Assembly (NCBI RefSeq): GCF_028823665.1
Contig: NZ_JAPEHV010000001.1
Span: 1 to 64,000, forward strand
DNA from: Microbacterium sp. C7(2022)
GTDB taxonomy: Bacteria > Actinomycetota > Actinomycetes > Actinomycetales > Microbacteriaceae
Direction of reading: 5' to 3'
Length of the DNA: 64,000 nt
In this document: piece by piece, positions 38,235 to 46,436 of the stretch
Layout: each line of letters opens with the position of its first letter
Position numbering within the stretch: position 1 is the stretch's first letter
Made by a program: the position numbers and the translations under genes
The notes under the pieces: generated by a model
What the model saw: only the letters and a program-made list of their open reading frames with translations
Databases searched by the model: none
Told to the model about the DNA's origin: nothing

Positions 38235-38253
38235 CGTGCGCTCCCGCTCTGTG

Positions 38254-39930
38254 TCAGCTGGCGATCCACACCGTGGTGTCGCCGGGGAGTGCGCCATCCT
38301 CGAGGGGGCCGCTGGCGATCAGCACCGTGCTTCCTTCGGGGAGAGCAATGGGCTGGGTGCCGGTGTTCGCCACGACGGTGACATCGCCATTGCGGAAGGC
38401 GACGGCATCCTCTCCGAACCCTTCGACCCACTCGAGCGTGCCCGCGCCCAGGGCGTGCTGCTTGCGGGCGGCAAGAATGGCGCGGTACAGCGACAGCGTC
38501 GAGGTCGGGTCGTCCTGCTGCGCAGAGCGGGCGAGCTGCGCCCACTCGGCAGGCTGAGGCAGCCACGACTCGCCGGTGGTGTTGAAGCCGTAGGCGGCGC
38601 CGTCGGCGGTCCACGGAATCGGCACGCGGCAGCCGTCGCGACCGTAGCGCTCGCCGTTGGTGCGGAACCACGTGGGGTCTTGGCGGGCTTCACCGGGGAT
38701 GTGCACGACCTCGGGCAGGCCGAGCTCTTCGCCCTGGTACAGGTACGACGATCCGGGCAGTGCGAGCATCAGCGTGGTCGCCGCGCGAGCGCGCGCGAGG
38801 CCGACCACCGCGTCGGGCTGACCGGGCGAGTCCGGCCCGATGCCGTGCCCCTGGGGGTTCTCCGCCGTAAGTGCGAGGCGCGAAGCGTGACGCACCACGT
38901 CGTGGTTCGACAGCACCCACGTACTGGGGGCACCGACGGCGCCGTACGCCGCCAGCGAGTCATCGACGACGGCGCGCAGGGCCGCGGCATCCCACTTCGT
39001 CTCGAGGTACGCGAAGTTGAAGGCCTGGTGCATCTCGTCCGGTCGCACCCAGAGGGCCGTCTTCTCAGGGGTCGGCAGCCACGCCTCCGCGCACAGGGCG
39101 CGGTCGCCGTCGTACTCGGCGACCAGCGTGTGCCAGTCGCGGTAGATCTCGTGGACGCCCTCTTGGCCCCAGTACGGCACGTCGGCTTCTTCACCGCCCA
39201 TCGATCCCGCTTCGGGGTCGGGCGAGTAATCGGGCAGGCCGTCGGCCTTGATCATGCCGTGGGCGACGTCGACGCGGAACCCGTCGACACCACGGTCCAG
39301 CCAGAAGCGCAGCACGCGGCGGAACTCTTCGCGCACCTCTTCGTTCGTCCAGTCGAAGTCGGGCTGAGACGAGTCGAACAGGTGCAGGTACCACTGGCCG
39401 GGGGTGCCGTCGGTCTCGGTGACGCGCGTCCACGCCGGGCCCCCGAAGACCGAGTCCCAGTTGTTCGGCGGTACGTCGCCGTTCTCACCCTTGCCATCGC
39501 GGAACATGTAGCGCGCGCGCTCGCGGCTGCCCGGCGCCGCGGCCAGGGCCTGCTGGAACCACTCGTGCTGGTCGGACGAGTGATTGGGTACCAGGTCGAC
39601 GATCACTCGGATGCCGCGCCCGTGCGCCGCGGCGAGCATGGCGTCGAAGTCATCCAACGTGCCGAACAGCGGGTCGACGTCGCAGTAATCCGAGACGTCA
39701 TACCCGGCATCCTTCTGCGGGGACTTCTGGAACGGGCTCAGCCAGATCGCATCGATTCCGAGGTCGGCGAGGTCGTCCATGCGCGACGTGATGCCGGGCA
39801 GATCGCCGATGCCATCGCCCGAGGCGTCCGCGAAGGAGCGGGGATAGATCTGGTAGATGACGGCGGTACGCCACCACTCTGAGCCGGGCGTCACAGCGAC
39901 GTCGGTGGATGCATTCATGGGAGAGCTCAT
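38254..39930 (-). CDS. GH13 alpha-glucosidase (oligo-1,6-glucosidase type)
   Basis: The 558-residue enzyme is a GH13 (beta/alpha)8 glucosidase acting on short alpha-glucosides. The conserved regions are visible in order: VIYQIYPRSFAD, DLVPNHSSDQH, GFRVDVAHGM (nucleophile Asp), CAEAWLPTPE (acid/base Glu) and VLSNHDVVRH (third acid). No signal peptide is present, so it acts on sugar already imported; no alpha-glucoside transporter is in the window. Start 39930 (MSSPMNAS) is favoured over 39918 because TATTCT (39937-39942, minus strand) lies exactly six bases upstream, predicting a leaderless mRNA. A LacI operator abuts this -10. Confidence 0.92.
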   Translation of the reverse strand: MSSPMNASTDVAVTPGSEWWRTAVIYQIYPRSFADASGDGIGDLPGITSRMDDLADLGIDAIWLSPFQKSPQKDAGYDVSDYCDVDPLFGTLDDFDAMLAAAHGRGIRVIVDLVPNHSSDQHEWFQQALAAAPGSRERARYMFRDGKGENGDVPPNNWDSVFGGPAWTRVTETDGTPGQWYLHLFDSSQPDFDWTNEEVREEFRRVLRFWLDRGVDGFRVDVAHGMIKADGLPDYSPDPEAGSMGGEEADVPYWGQEGVHEIYRDWHTLVAEYDGDRALCAEAWLPTPEKTALWVRPDEMHQAFNFAYLETKWDAAALRAVVDDSLAAYGAVGAPSTWVLSNHDVVRHASRLALTAENPQGHGIGPDSPGQPDAVVGLARARAATTLMLALPGSSYLYQGEELGLPEVVHIPGEARQDPTWFRTNGERYGRDGCRVPIPWTADGAAYGFNTTGESWLPQPAEWAQLARSAQQDDPTSTLSLYRAILAARKQHALGAGTLEWVEGFGEDAVAFRNGDVTVVANTGTQPIALPEGSTVLIASGPLEDGALPGDTTVWIAS

Positions 39931-39943
39931 CTCATGAGAATAA

Positions 39944-39957
39944 TGCAAGCGCTTACA
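39944..39957. promoter_or_regulatory. LacI-type operator in the GH13 promoter
   Basis: TGCAAGCGCTTACA is a near-perfect palindrome centred on the CG typical of LacI/GalR-family sites (AAGCGCTT core), one mismatch from TGCAAGCGCTTGCA. It lies directly upstream of the -10 TATTCT and therefore in the promoter spacer, where a bound repressor would block RNA polymerase. The likely ligand is the LacI protein encoded at the end of the same operon. Confidence 0.8.
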
Positions 39958-40027
39958 TTCCGGGAAGGGATCGTTTGCCGGGGCCCCAGCGCCCGACCGC
40001 GAGCACGCCCAGGGGTATCGTGATCGA

Positions 40028-40543
40028 GTGACCACAGCCCTGCAACGCGCGGAGTCGCTGATCCGCACGATACCCGACTACCCCGAACAGGGAGTGCTGT
40101 TTCGCGACATTACTCCACTTCTGGCCGACGCCGCCGCGCACCGCGCGGTCATCGACGCGATGATCGCGCCGTTCGCGGGGCAGTTCGACGTGGTGGCCGG
40201 TATCGAGGCGCGCGGCTTCCTGCTCGCCGGGGCGATCGCCGTGGCGGCGGATGTGGGGCTGGTGCCGATTCGCAAGGCGGGCAAGTTGCCGCGGCCGGCG
40301 GCATCCGTGGACTACGCGCTCGAGTACGGCACGGCGACGATCGAAGCGCATGACGACATGGCATCCGGCGCGCGCGTTCTGCTCGTCGATGACGTGTTGG
40401 CGACCGGCGGCACGCTGGTGGCGGCGCATTCGCTGGTGTCGCAGCTGGGCGGGAGCGTCGTGGGTACCTCGGTGCTGATGGAGCTGGTCGCCCTGGGCGG
40501 TCGCGCCGCCGTCGGCGACGTCCACGCCGTCTTCACGGCCTGA
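40028..40543 (+). CDS. apt: Adenine phosphoribosyltransferase
   Basis: Apt (171 residues) salvages adenine to AMP using PRPP. The PRPP-binding motif VLLVDDVLATGGT and the family opening IPDYPEQGVLFRDITPLLAD, GIEARGF and PIRKAGKLP are present. The GTG start at 40028 has TATCGT (40016-40021) six bases upstream, so the mRNA is probably leaderless. It is divergent from the GH13 gene. Confidence 0.95.
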   Translation: MTTALQRAESLIRTIPDYPEQGVLFRDITPLLADAAAHRAVIDAMIAPFAGQFDVVAGIEARGFLLAGAIAVAADVGLVPIRKAGKLPRPAASVDYALEYGTATIEAHDDMASGARVLLVDDVLATGGTLVAAHSLVSQLGGSVVGTSVLMELVALGGRAAVGDVHAVFTA

Positions 40544-40587
40544 CGCTGGCCGCGCTCGCGCGGCCCGGCGCGGCGCGGGTTCGCCGA

Positions 40588-40773
40588 CCCGTTCGTTGGT
40601 CGCATTCTGCGGGATTTGGCGCACGCGACCGGCGTGTCGTGACATATGAACGCGCGCGGGGCAAGCTGCGCGGCCACGCCGCTGTCCCCCGACCCGCCAG
40701 CCCGTTCGTTGGTCGCACTTTGCGGGATTTGGCGCACGCGACCGGCGTGTCGTGACATATGAACGCGCGCGGG
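40588..40773. repeat. Two copies of a 73 bp element with internal dyad symmetry
   Basis: Bases 40588-40660 and 40701-40773 are direct copies with two mismatches, offset by 113 bp. Each copy contains GGTCGC ... GCGACC and outer CGTTC ... GAACG inverted pairs, so each can fold into a hairpin. The element fills most of the apt-GTPase intergenic region (40544-40822), where I see no gene. Confidence 0.8.
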
Positions 40774-40822
40774 TCGCGGGTCGCGGGTCAGGGCGCGAGA
40801 GAAGCGGGCGGGCGGCACAGCC

Positions 40823-41986
40823 TCAGCGCTTGCCGACCTTCTGCTCGGCCATTTTGCGCATCACGTCGAGAAAACTCGGCGCGTAGTCGCCCCATGACTG
40901 GCTGACCTTCGCGAGATCGAGTTTGCCGGTGTGCACGTGCTCGCACAGGCGCATCCATGCTTCGCCGGTCGCCGCGGTCAGCGCGAACGCGACCGACGCG
41001 CCAATGACGCTCCCGGCGCCGGGAATCAGCTTGATGAAGCTGCGCGCGAGGGCCTGTCCGGTGAACTGCACGCCCAGTTGGGCGATGGCGCCGGCCGACA
41101 TCATCGTCTTCATCTCGAGGTCGTAGATGGTGGCGATCCGGCCCATCATTCCGAGCTGGATCGGCGCCAGGGCCACCGAATCGGCGACCGGGATGGGCGT
41201 CGCAGCTGCGGCAGCCGCCAGTCCGGCGGCACCCGTGATGACAGGCCGCGCCATTTCGCGCTTCCAGGGGAGGTTGAGTCGCTGTGCGATGCGAAAGGCA
41301 TCCTTCTCGTCTTCGGGCGAAAGGGCGAGGGTCTCCGCGACGAGATCACCGAGGCCGAACCCCGAACCCTTTCCGTGCTTGTCGCTGGTCGAGGTGAGGA
41401 TCACGCGCTGATACGGAATATGGATCGGCTGACCGGAGCCGTCGACCGGGTTCTCAAGCCACTCCACGAACTGCTCGACGCCCTTGGGTACGGAACGCTT
41501 GCCGGGTACGACGCTCTTTCCCCAGTCGACCTTGGTGAGCACGAGGATCACCGGCAGGCCCTCGGCATCGAGCTCGCGGATCATCGCGATGTCGGCCGGG
41601 GTGAGGCGATCGTCGTTCGCCTTCACGCAGTACCAGACCACCGAGATCTGCCGGTCGGCGGGGTACTCGGCGATCTTCTTCAGGTTCGCGCGCAGCTGTT
41701 CGGCGGGGGCGACCTGCGAGCCGATCTCGAAGCCTTCGACATCCCAGATGCCCAGCGAATCGTCGTGGTAGTACTGCACGCCGCGCGTGACGGGCAGCCC
41801 CTTGCCGACCTCGGCCCAGTCGCGCCCGAACACGGCGTTGACGAGCGACGACTTGCCGACGCCCGATGCCCCGATGATCGCGAGGTTGAAGCGGCCGTAC
41901 CGCGACCGCGCGTCGGCGGTGGCATCGAGGAACGCCTGATCATCGATCGGCGAGTCCCCTGCAGGGAGCTGTGACTCAGAGGGCAT
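40823..41986 (-). CDS. Era-like GTPase with C-terminal membrane-associated (DUF697-like) domain
   Basis: The 387-residue protein has a TRAFAC GTPase domain: G1 GASGVGKSS, G3 WDVEGF and G4 LTKVDW, with SS at the end of the P-loop. The C-terminal half is hydrophobic and Ala/Gly-rich with two helix-like segments, GAAGLAAAAAATPIPVADSV and LIPGAGSVIGASVAFALTAA, as in the DUF697/YcjF group, so it probably associates with membranes. Function in cells is unknown; similar proteins are linked to stress or envelope roles. Start 41986 (MPSESQ) is where similarity begins; the ribosome site is weak. Confidence 0.8.
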   Translation of the reverse strand: MPSESQLPAGDSPIDDQAFLDATADARSRYGRFNLAIIGASGVGKSSLVNAVFGRDWAEVGKGLPVTRGVQYYHDDSLGIWDVEGFEIGSQVAPAEQLRANLKKIAEYPADRQISVVWYCVKANDDRLTPADIAMIRELDAEGLPVILVLTKVDWGKSVVPGKRSVPKGVEQFVEWLENPVDGSGQPIHIPYQRVILTSTSDKHGKGSGFGLGDLVAETLALSPEDEKDAFRIAQRLNLPWKREMARPVITGAAGLAAAAAATPIPVADSVALAPIQLGMMGRIATIYDLEMKTMMSAGAIAQLGVQFTGQALARSFIKLIPGAGSVIGASVAFALTAATGEAWMRLCEHVHTGKLDLAKVSQSWGDYAPSFLDVMRKMAEQKVGKR

Positions 41987-42047
41987 AGAGGGATTCTCTC
42001 GCCTCTCGGTGATATTCGGGGCTTTTCGCGCCCATCCAGCGCTCTCG

Positions 42048-42545
42048 CTAGACGAAGGTCGGCAGGTCGACCCAGGCGTCGGGTGCGGCATCCACTCCAT
42101 CTCGTGTGACCGTGCCCTCGATGAGGCCGTACGGGCGATCGGCCGCCCAGAAGACCTCGCCCGGGTTCTCGAGTCCGAAGGGCGCGAGGTCGTACGCGAA
42201 GTGGTGTTTGTTCGGCATCGAGAAGCGCACTTCGGCGATCTCGGGGCGCGCTTCGATGGCGGCGCGACCCATCGCGAACAGGGTCTGCTGCAGGGCCATC
42301 GAGTGCACGGTCGCGAACGTCGACAGCAACACCTCGAGCACCTCGGCGTACAGCGCGTTGTAGTCGATGCCGGCGTCGACGGCGTCGGGAAGGTAACGCC
42401 AGCGTCCGGTGACCGAGGTCGCCATGATGCGGTCGGTGGTTTCGACGAGCGTCGTGTACTTGTCGCGCGGGAATCCGTGGAACTCCGATCCCGTCGACTT
42501 CAACACCGTGAGGTCTTTCACCCCGCCGGTGACGGTAATCGACCA
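42048..42545 (-). pseudogene. Urate oxidase (uricase) remnant, C-terminal half only
   Basis: The reading frame matches the second half of factor-independent urate oxidase: TVLKSTGSEFHGFPRDKYTT, ETTDRIMATSVTGRWRYL, SMPNKHHFAYDLAPFG and the closing RPYGLIEGTVTR. The first T-fold half, with the catalytic threonine and lysine, is missing; family proteins are about 300 residues and here about 165 remain. The similarity stops at about 42545 at the junction with a mocA remnant. It has no promoter or start of its own. Intact, it would oxidise urate to 5-hydroxyisourate. Confidence 0.82.
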
Positions 42546-42783
42546 CGCTGCCGGCGGGCCCGGCAACGAGCCGTTGCGCACGGCGCTGGCTCAGGCAACA
42601 TATGACGGCACGCCTGGGCATCCGGTCATCATCGGGTCCGCGCACTTCGCCGCTCTGGTCGAAACGCTCGACGGCGATCGCGGAGCGGGTTTGTATCTTC
42701 GGGCTCACGGCGCGTTGCGGGTGGAGTGCGGCGACCTGTGGTCGGGCGCCGACGTCGATCGCCCGTCCGCGCGCAACGATTGA
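42546..42783 (+). pseudogene. MocA-like nucleotidyltransferase remnant, C-terminal part only
   Basis: The frame (GGPGN ... QATYDGTPGHPVIIGSAHFA ... GDRGAGLYLRAHGA ... VECGDLWSGADVDRP) matches the end of molybdenum cofactor cytidylyltransferase-like proteins that accompany xanthine dehydrogenase genes. About 75 residues of a roughly 190-200-residue protein remain; the nucleotide-binding N-terminus is gone. It begins at the same point where the uricase similarity ends, on the opposite strand. The identification is from recalled family patterns and is less certain than the uricase. Confidence 0.65.
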
Positions 42784-42824
42784 GCTGGCGCGGGACACAT
42801 GCCATGCTGAACGCGGAGGCGACG

Positions 42825-42995
42825 ATGACGACCGAGAAGCGCACACTCTGGCAGCGGCTGGCGCGACGCACGCCCAAGCCGAAGCCCACCCACGAGGAGA
42901 TGCGCATCGCCCAGGAGGCGCGCCGGGACGCGGGGCGAAAGGGCAGCGCCTTCGGCTCGCCCATGCAAGGCAACGGGTTCAGCAACCCCTACTGA
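42825..42995 (+). CDS. 56-residue basic protein of unknown function
   Basis: The frame starts at 42825 behind CGGAGG (42814-42819). It reads MTTEKRTLWQRLARRTPKPK, then an Arg/Glu-rich helix EEMRIAQEARRDAGRK, and ends SPMQGNGFSNPY. It is strongly basic, without membrane helix or signal. I do not recognise a family. It follows the mocA remnant by 41 bp. An in-frame ATG at 42804 is possible but lacks a ribosome site. Confidence 0.65.
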   Translation: MTTEKRTLWQRLARRTPKPKPTHEEMRIAQEARRDAGRKGSAFGSPMQGNGFSNPY

Positions 42996-43047
42996 GCGCC
43001 GACCCAGCGCGGCGCGCAACGCCGTCCCGGGTGCGTACGCTCGAGAC

Positions 43048-43257
43048 GTGGAGATTTTCGCCGCGATCGTGCTGTTCGCAAACGCCCTGTTCAACGTCGT
43101 CGTGTGGCCACGGTTCTACCGTCGCATCGCCACGGATGCCCGTGCGGGGCAGCCTGGATCGCGGACAGCGTTCTACCGCGTGCACGTGGTACTGATCACG
43201 ATTGCGATCGTCCTCGCCGTGGCTTCGGCTATCGCGGGCGTGCTCCTGCTCGTGTGA
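43048..43257 (+). CDS. SCO4848-like small membrane protein
   Basis: The 69-residue product has two membrane helices (about residues 2-20 and 46-68) with a short polar loop RRIATDARAGQPGSRTAFYR between them, the layout of the actinobacterial SCO4848 family with its conserved F/YRVH before the second helix. Function is unknown. The GTG start has TACGCT (43036-43041) six bases upstream, predicting a leaderless mRNA. Confidence 0.75.
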   Translation: MEIFAAIVLFANALFNVVVWPRFYRRIATDARAGQPGSRTAFYRVHVVLITIAIVLAVASAIAGVLLLV

Positions 43258-43295
43258 GCGTCGAGCGCTGAGCGCTGACCGGCTGAGCGGGCGGC

Positions 43296-44222
43296 CTATC
43301 CGCCGAGGACGACGTTCAGCGGGGCGTCGCCCACAAGCATCCGCTCGATCTGACGCTTCACCAGGCGCGCGACCCGCGGGCGCATGGCGCTCGAGTTGCC
43401 CCCCACGTGCGGGGCAATCAGCACACCGGGGAACGACCACAGAGGGTGGCCCTCGGGCAGCGGCTCGGGGTCGGTGACATCGAGCGCGGCCCGAATCCGC
43501 CCGCGAGAGACGTGGTCGACGAGGGCCTCAGTGTCAACGAGAGACCCACGGCCGACGTTGACGATCAACGCGCCGTCGGGGAGCGCCGCGAGGAACGCAT
43601 CATCGACGATGTGTCGGGTCGCGTCTCCTCCCGGAAGGGTGAGGATCACCACCTCGGCCTCGGGCAACAGAGACGGCAGCTCGTCGATGCCGTGCACCGC
43701 GACTCCGTCTTCGACGCGGGCTCGAGTGGCGACGGCGGTCAGGTCCACTTCGAAGCCGCTCAGACGTGCGGCGACCGCCTTGCCTACGCCGCCCCAGCCG
43801 AGCAGCAGCACGCGTCGATCAGCCAGGCTCTCGGTGAAGATGCTGTTCCAGCGCCCGGCGGCGGTGTCGACAGCGAACGTGTCGATGCGGCGCTGCGCGG
43901 CGATCGCGAGCCCGACCGCGAGCTCGGCGGTCGACGTCTCATGCACCGACGCGGCGTTGGCGAACACGAGACCGTCGGGGAGCAGGTCACCAACGCCCTC
44001 GTACCCGATCGACTGGCCCTGCACCAGGGCGACGTCGACGCCCTCGAGGCGCTCGAGTACGCGCGCCATCGACATGTACGGAGGCACGACGATGTCGAAC
44101 TGGTCGCGCGGGGCCGCGGCATCCATCGGCCATACGATCACCTCAACACCCTCGGGCAGGTGCTCAAGATCCGCCGCCAATTGATCGGTGGGAACGCTGA
44201 CGACGAGGGGGCGGGTGCTCAC
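43296..44222 (-). CDS. D-isomer-specific 2-hydroxyacid dehydrogenase family protein
   Basis: The 308-residue protein has a catalytic domain at both ends and a central NAD(P)-binding Rossmann domain with LLLGWGGVGKAVAARL (about 140-155). The expected catalytic residues are in NVGRGSLVDTEAL (Arg), DVTDPEPLPEGHPLW (Glu/Asp) and IAPHVGG (His). The substrate is unknown; glyoxylate/hydroxypyruvate reductase-type activity is common. The GTG start at 44222 has TAGCGT (complement at 44229-44234) six bases upstream. Confidence 0.88.
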   Translation of the reverse strand: MSTRPLVVSVPTDQLAADLEHLPEGVEVIVWPMDAAAPRDQFDIVVPPYMSMARVLERLEGVDVALVQGQSIGYEGVGDLLPDGLVFANAASVHETSTAELAVGLAIAAQRRIDTFAVDTAAGRWNSIFTESLADRRVLLLGWGGVGKAVAARLSGFEVDLTAVATRARVEDGVAVHGIDELPSLLPEAEVVILTLPGGDATRHIVDDAFLAALPDGALIVNVGRGSLVDTEALVDHVSRGRIRAALDVTDPEPLPEGHPLWSFPGVLIAPHVGGNSSAMRPRVARLVKRQIERMLVGDAPLNVVLGG

Positions 44223-44321
44223 CCCACCACGCTATCCCGCCCGCGTGGTGGTGCCAGTGCTACGGTCGCAAACGATGGGCTCGACATTCGGGTTCACGAT
44301 CACTGTTTTCGGAAGGTGCTC

Positions 44322-44597
44322 ATGGTCGCTGCCTTGGGAATTCTCGCGTATCTCGTGGTGATTGTGCTCGTTATCGCCGTGTTGATCACGATCATTCGCT
44401 TCTCGGTGAAACTTGCGCTGCGCGATCACGCTGAGTATCGCGAGAACCTTGCGTGGGCCCGTCGGCATGCGTGTCCGGAATGTGGTGCGCCGTCGGGCCA
44501 GGGGTGCATTCGGCAGGGAAAGAACGTTCCCGACCCCGTCCTTCGCCACCCCGGGCGGATTGCGCTCGACAACAAGATCGCATCGGTACTGCCGTAG
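44322..44597 (+). CDS. Small membrane protein with a C-terminal zinc-ribbon-like motif
   Basis: The 91-residue product has one N-terminal membrane helix (about residues 3-28, AALGILAYLVVIVLVIAVLI) and a cytosolic tail with CPECGAPSGQGCIRQGKNVP followed by RHPGR. The C-x2-C ... C ... H spacing matches a short zinc-finger type common in actinobacterial and actinophage proteins. GGAAGG at 44311-44316 gives a clear ribosome site for the ATG at 44322, so the long frame upstream is not used. TACGGT at about 44261 may be the -10. Function is unknown. Confidence 0.75.
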   Translation: MVAALGILAYLVVIVLVIAVLITIIRFSVKLALRDHAEYRENLAWARRHACPECGAPSGQGCIRQGKNVPDPVLRHPGRIALDNKIASVLP

Positions 44598-44649
44598 CGC
44601 GTCGCGGGGCGATACTCTCGCCACAACCCGACACGCATAGGAGGCCGTC

Positions 44650-45087
44650 ATGGTTCCCGAGATCAATTACTGGGCGGTCATCATCGCCACCCTCTCGACG
44701 ATGATCGTCGGATCGGTTTGGTACGCCCCGCCCGTCTTCGGCACCCGCTGGGCGAAGCTCGCCAAGGTCGACATGAACGCCGAAAAGACGGCACTGCAGG
44801 CCTGGATGCCGATCATCGTGACGGTGTTCGTGAGCTTCTTGTCGGCCTGGGTGCTGGCCGGCGCGACCGCCATCGCATGGCACTTCTACGGCGGAGGCTG
44901 GCTGCTCAACGCCCTCGGCACGGCAGTGATCCTGTGGGCGGGGTTCACGGCGGCGCGGTTCATCACGCACGATCAGTTTGAGGGCCGCCCCTCATCGCTG
45001 ACCGTCATGAATATTGCGCACGAGTTGGTGACGTTCCTGGTCATGGCGCTCATCATCGGCGTCTGGCCGCCGGCGGGCACCGTCTGA
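44650..45087 (+). CDS. DUF1761 family membrane protein
   Basis: The 145-residue protein has four membrane helices and the DUF1761 opening INYWAVIIATLSTMIVGSVWYAPPVFGTRWAK. The family is widespread but uncharacterised. AGGAGG precedes the ATG by six bases. It follows the zinc-ribbon protein by 52 bp and might share its transcript. Confidence 0.88.
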   Translation: MVPEINYWAVIIATLSTMIVGSVWYAPPVFGTRWAKLAKVDMNAEKTALQAWMPIIVTVFVSFLSAWVLAGATAIAWHFYGGGWLLNALGTAVILWAGFTAARFITHDQFEGRPSSLTVMNIAHELVTFLVMALIIGVWPPAGTV

Positions 45088-45378
45088 CGGCGGAACCGTT
45101 CCGTTGTCCCGGTCTGCGGGACACCTTCACGCGGCCGAGCGCGCCTACCAACGGCGAAACACGGTGGCTGCACTGAGGCACACTGTCTGGCGCTGTGTTT
45201 CGGCGCACGCAGCGTGTTTCGGCCCGCAGCGTGGGTCCTCAGCCACGCCTGGCGCTGTGTTTCAGCGCGCGCGGTGTGTTTCGAGGCGGCGGGATGGCAG
45301 GACGGCGGGATGCCGCGGGCGGCGGGATGCCGAGGCGACGGGATGCCGCGGGCAGAGAACGCCGGAGGGGCCGGGATG
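45088..45378. repeat. Intergenic region with a 35 bp direct repeat and a 15 bp tandem repeat
   Basis: Bases 45187-45221 and 45249-45283 are copies of a 35 bp sequence beginning CTGGCGCTGTGTTTC, offset by 62 bp with a few mismatches. Next, from about 45302 to 45348, a 15 bp unit of the type CGGCGGGATGCCGCG repeats three times with a fourth, weaker copy before it. The repeats lie at the 3' end of purQ. I see no gene; short frames here are repeat artefacts. Confidence 0.7.
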
Positions 45379-46083
45379 CTACGCCGCGGCGACGACGGCG
45401 GCGATTGCCGAGGTGAAGAACGGCAGGCCGTCGATGCCCGAGCGCATGGCCGCAGCCGTGTTCGGACCGAACCCGGCCTCGACCGCGTGCTCGGGGTGCG
45501 GCATGAGGCCGACCACGTTGCCGCGCTCGTTGGTGATTCCGGCGATGTCGCGCAGCGACCCGTTGGGGTTGACGCCCGCGTAGCGGAAGGCCACGAGCCC
45601 TTCGCCCTCGAGGCGGTCGAGCTCGTCCTCTGACGCGATGTACCCGCCGTCGGCGTTCTTCAGCGGGATGATGATCTCTTGCCCGGCGGTGAAGTCTGAC
45701 GTCCACGCCGTGGTGGCGTTCTCGACGACGAGCCGCTGGTCGCGACGGATGAACTGCTGGTGCGCGTTTCGGATCAGTCCGCCGGGGAGCAAGTGTGCTT
45801 CGACGAGCATCTGGAAGCCGTTGCAGATGCCGAGCACGGGCATGCCGGCGGCGGCGGCATCCTTCACCTCAGCCATGATCGGAGCAAGCGCAGCGATCGC
45901 ACCCGCGCGCAGGTAGTCGCCGTAGCTGAAGCCACCGGGCAGAACGAGCGCGTCGACACCGTCGAGGTCGTGCGAGCCGTGCCACAGTGCGACCGGCTCG
46001 CCACCGGCCACGCGAATGGCGCGCTGCGCGTCGCGATCGTCGAGCGAGCCGGGGAAAGTGATGACCCCGACGCGGGTGGTCAC
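45379..46083 (-). CDS. purQ: Phosphoribosylformylglycinamidine synthase subunit I (glutamine amidotransferase)
   Basis: PurQ (234 residues) is the class I glutaminase that feeds ammonia to PurL. The nucleophile elbow is [18 protein letters not shown], the oxyanion region [16 protein letters not shown], and the His/Glu pair is in MPHPEHAVE. It overlaps purS by 4 bases; purL is 13 kb away, so the three-subunit enzyme is encoded in two places. Confidence 0.96.
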   Translation of the reverse strand: MTTRVGVITFPGSLDDRDAQRAIRVAGGEPVALWHGSHDLDGVDALVLPGGFSYGDYLRAGAIAALAPIMAEVKDAAAAGMPVLGICNGFQMLVEAHLLPGGLIRNAHQQFIRRDQRLVVENATTAWTSDFTAGQEIIIPLKNADGGYIASEDELDRLEGEGLVAFRYAGVNPNGSLRDIAGITNERGNVVGLMPHPEHAVEAGFGPNTAAAMRSGIDGLPFFTSAIAAVVAAA

Positions 46084-46328
46084 TCGACCACCTCGATGCC
46101 GACGACGTCTTCGATGACGGAGTTCGACAGGATTTCGTCAGCGACGCGCTTCGCCTCGGCGAGCACATCCTCGGTGACCTCGCCCTCGACGGTCAGCTCG
46201 AAGCGCTTGCCGATGCGGACGGAAGTGAAATCCGATACGCCCAGACGCGAGAAAGCGCCGGCGACGGCTTTTCCCTGCGGGTCCAGCAGCTCGGCCTTGG
46301 GCATGACGTCGACGACGATGGTGGGCAT
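46080..46328 (-). CDS. purS: Phosphoribosylformylglycinamidine synthase subunit PurS
   Basis: PurS (82 residues) is the small bridging subunit that helps dock PurQ on PurL. The sequence shows the family pattern [32 protein letters not shown] and a closing [20 protein letters not shown] ribosome site precedes the ATG and a TAGACT hexamer (complement near 46365-46370) may be the -10 of the purS-purQ operon. Confidence 0.93.
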   Translation of the reverse strand: MPTIVVDVMPKAELLDPQGKAVAGAFSRLGVSDFTSVRIGKRFELTVEGEVTEDVLAEAKRVADEILSNSVIEDVVGIEVVE

Positions 46329-46436
46329 TGCAGGCTCCGGATGTCGCGGAAAAGGGATGCCGCAAGTCTACTGGCCGCGCGCACCCACTCTCAGCCGCGA
46401 GACGCGAAGCGCCGTGATCAAACCGTGACCGCGTCG

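Noticed and set aside
42409..42783. Intact plus-strand gene of 124 codons
   Set aside because: The first 45 codons are antisense to the uricase remnant; only the last roughly 75 codons resemble MocA. It is a truncated remnant, not a complete gene.
43407..44597. 396-codon plus-strand frame including the zinc-ribbon protein
   Set aside because: The first 305 codons are antisense to the hydroxyacid dehydrogenase gene; the ribosome site at 44311-44316 marks the true start at 44322.
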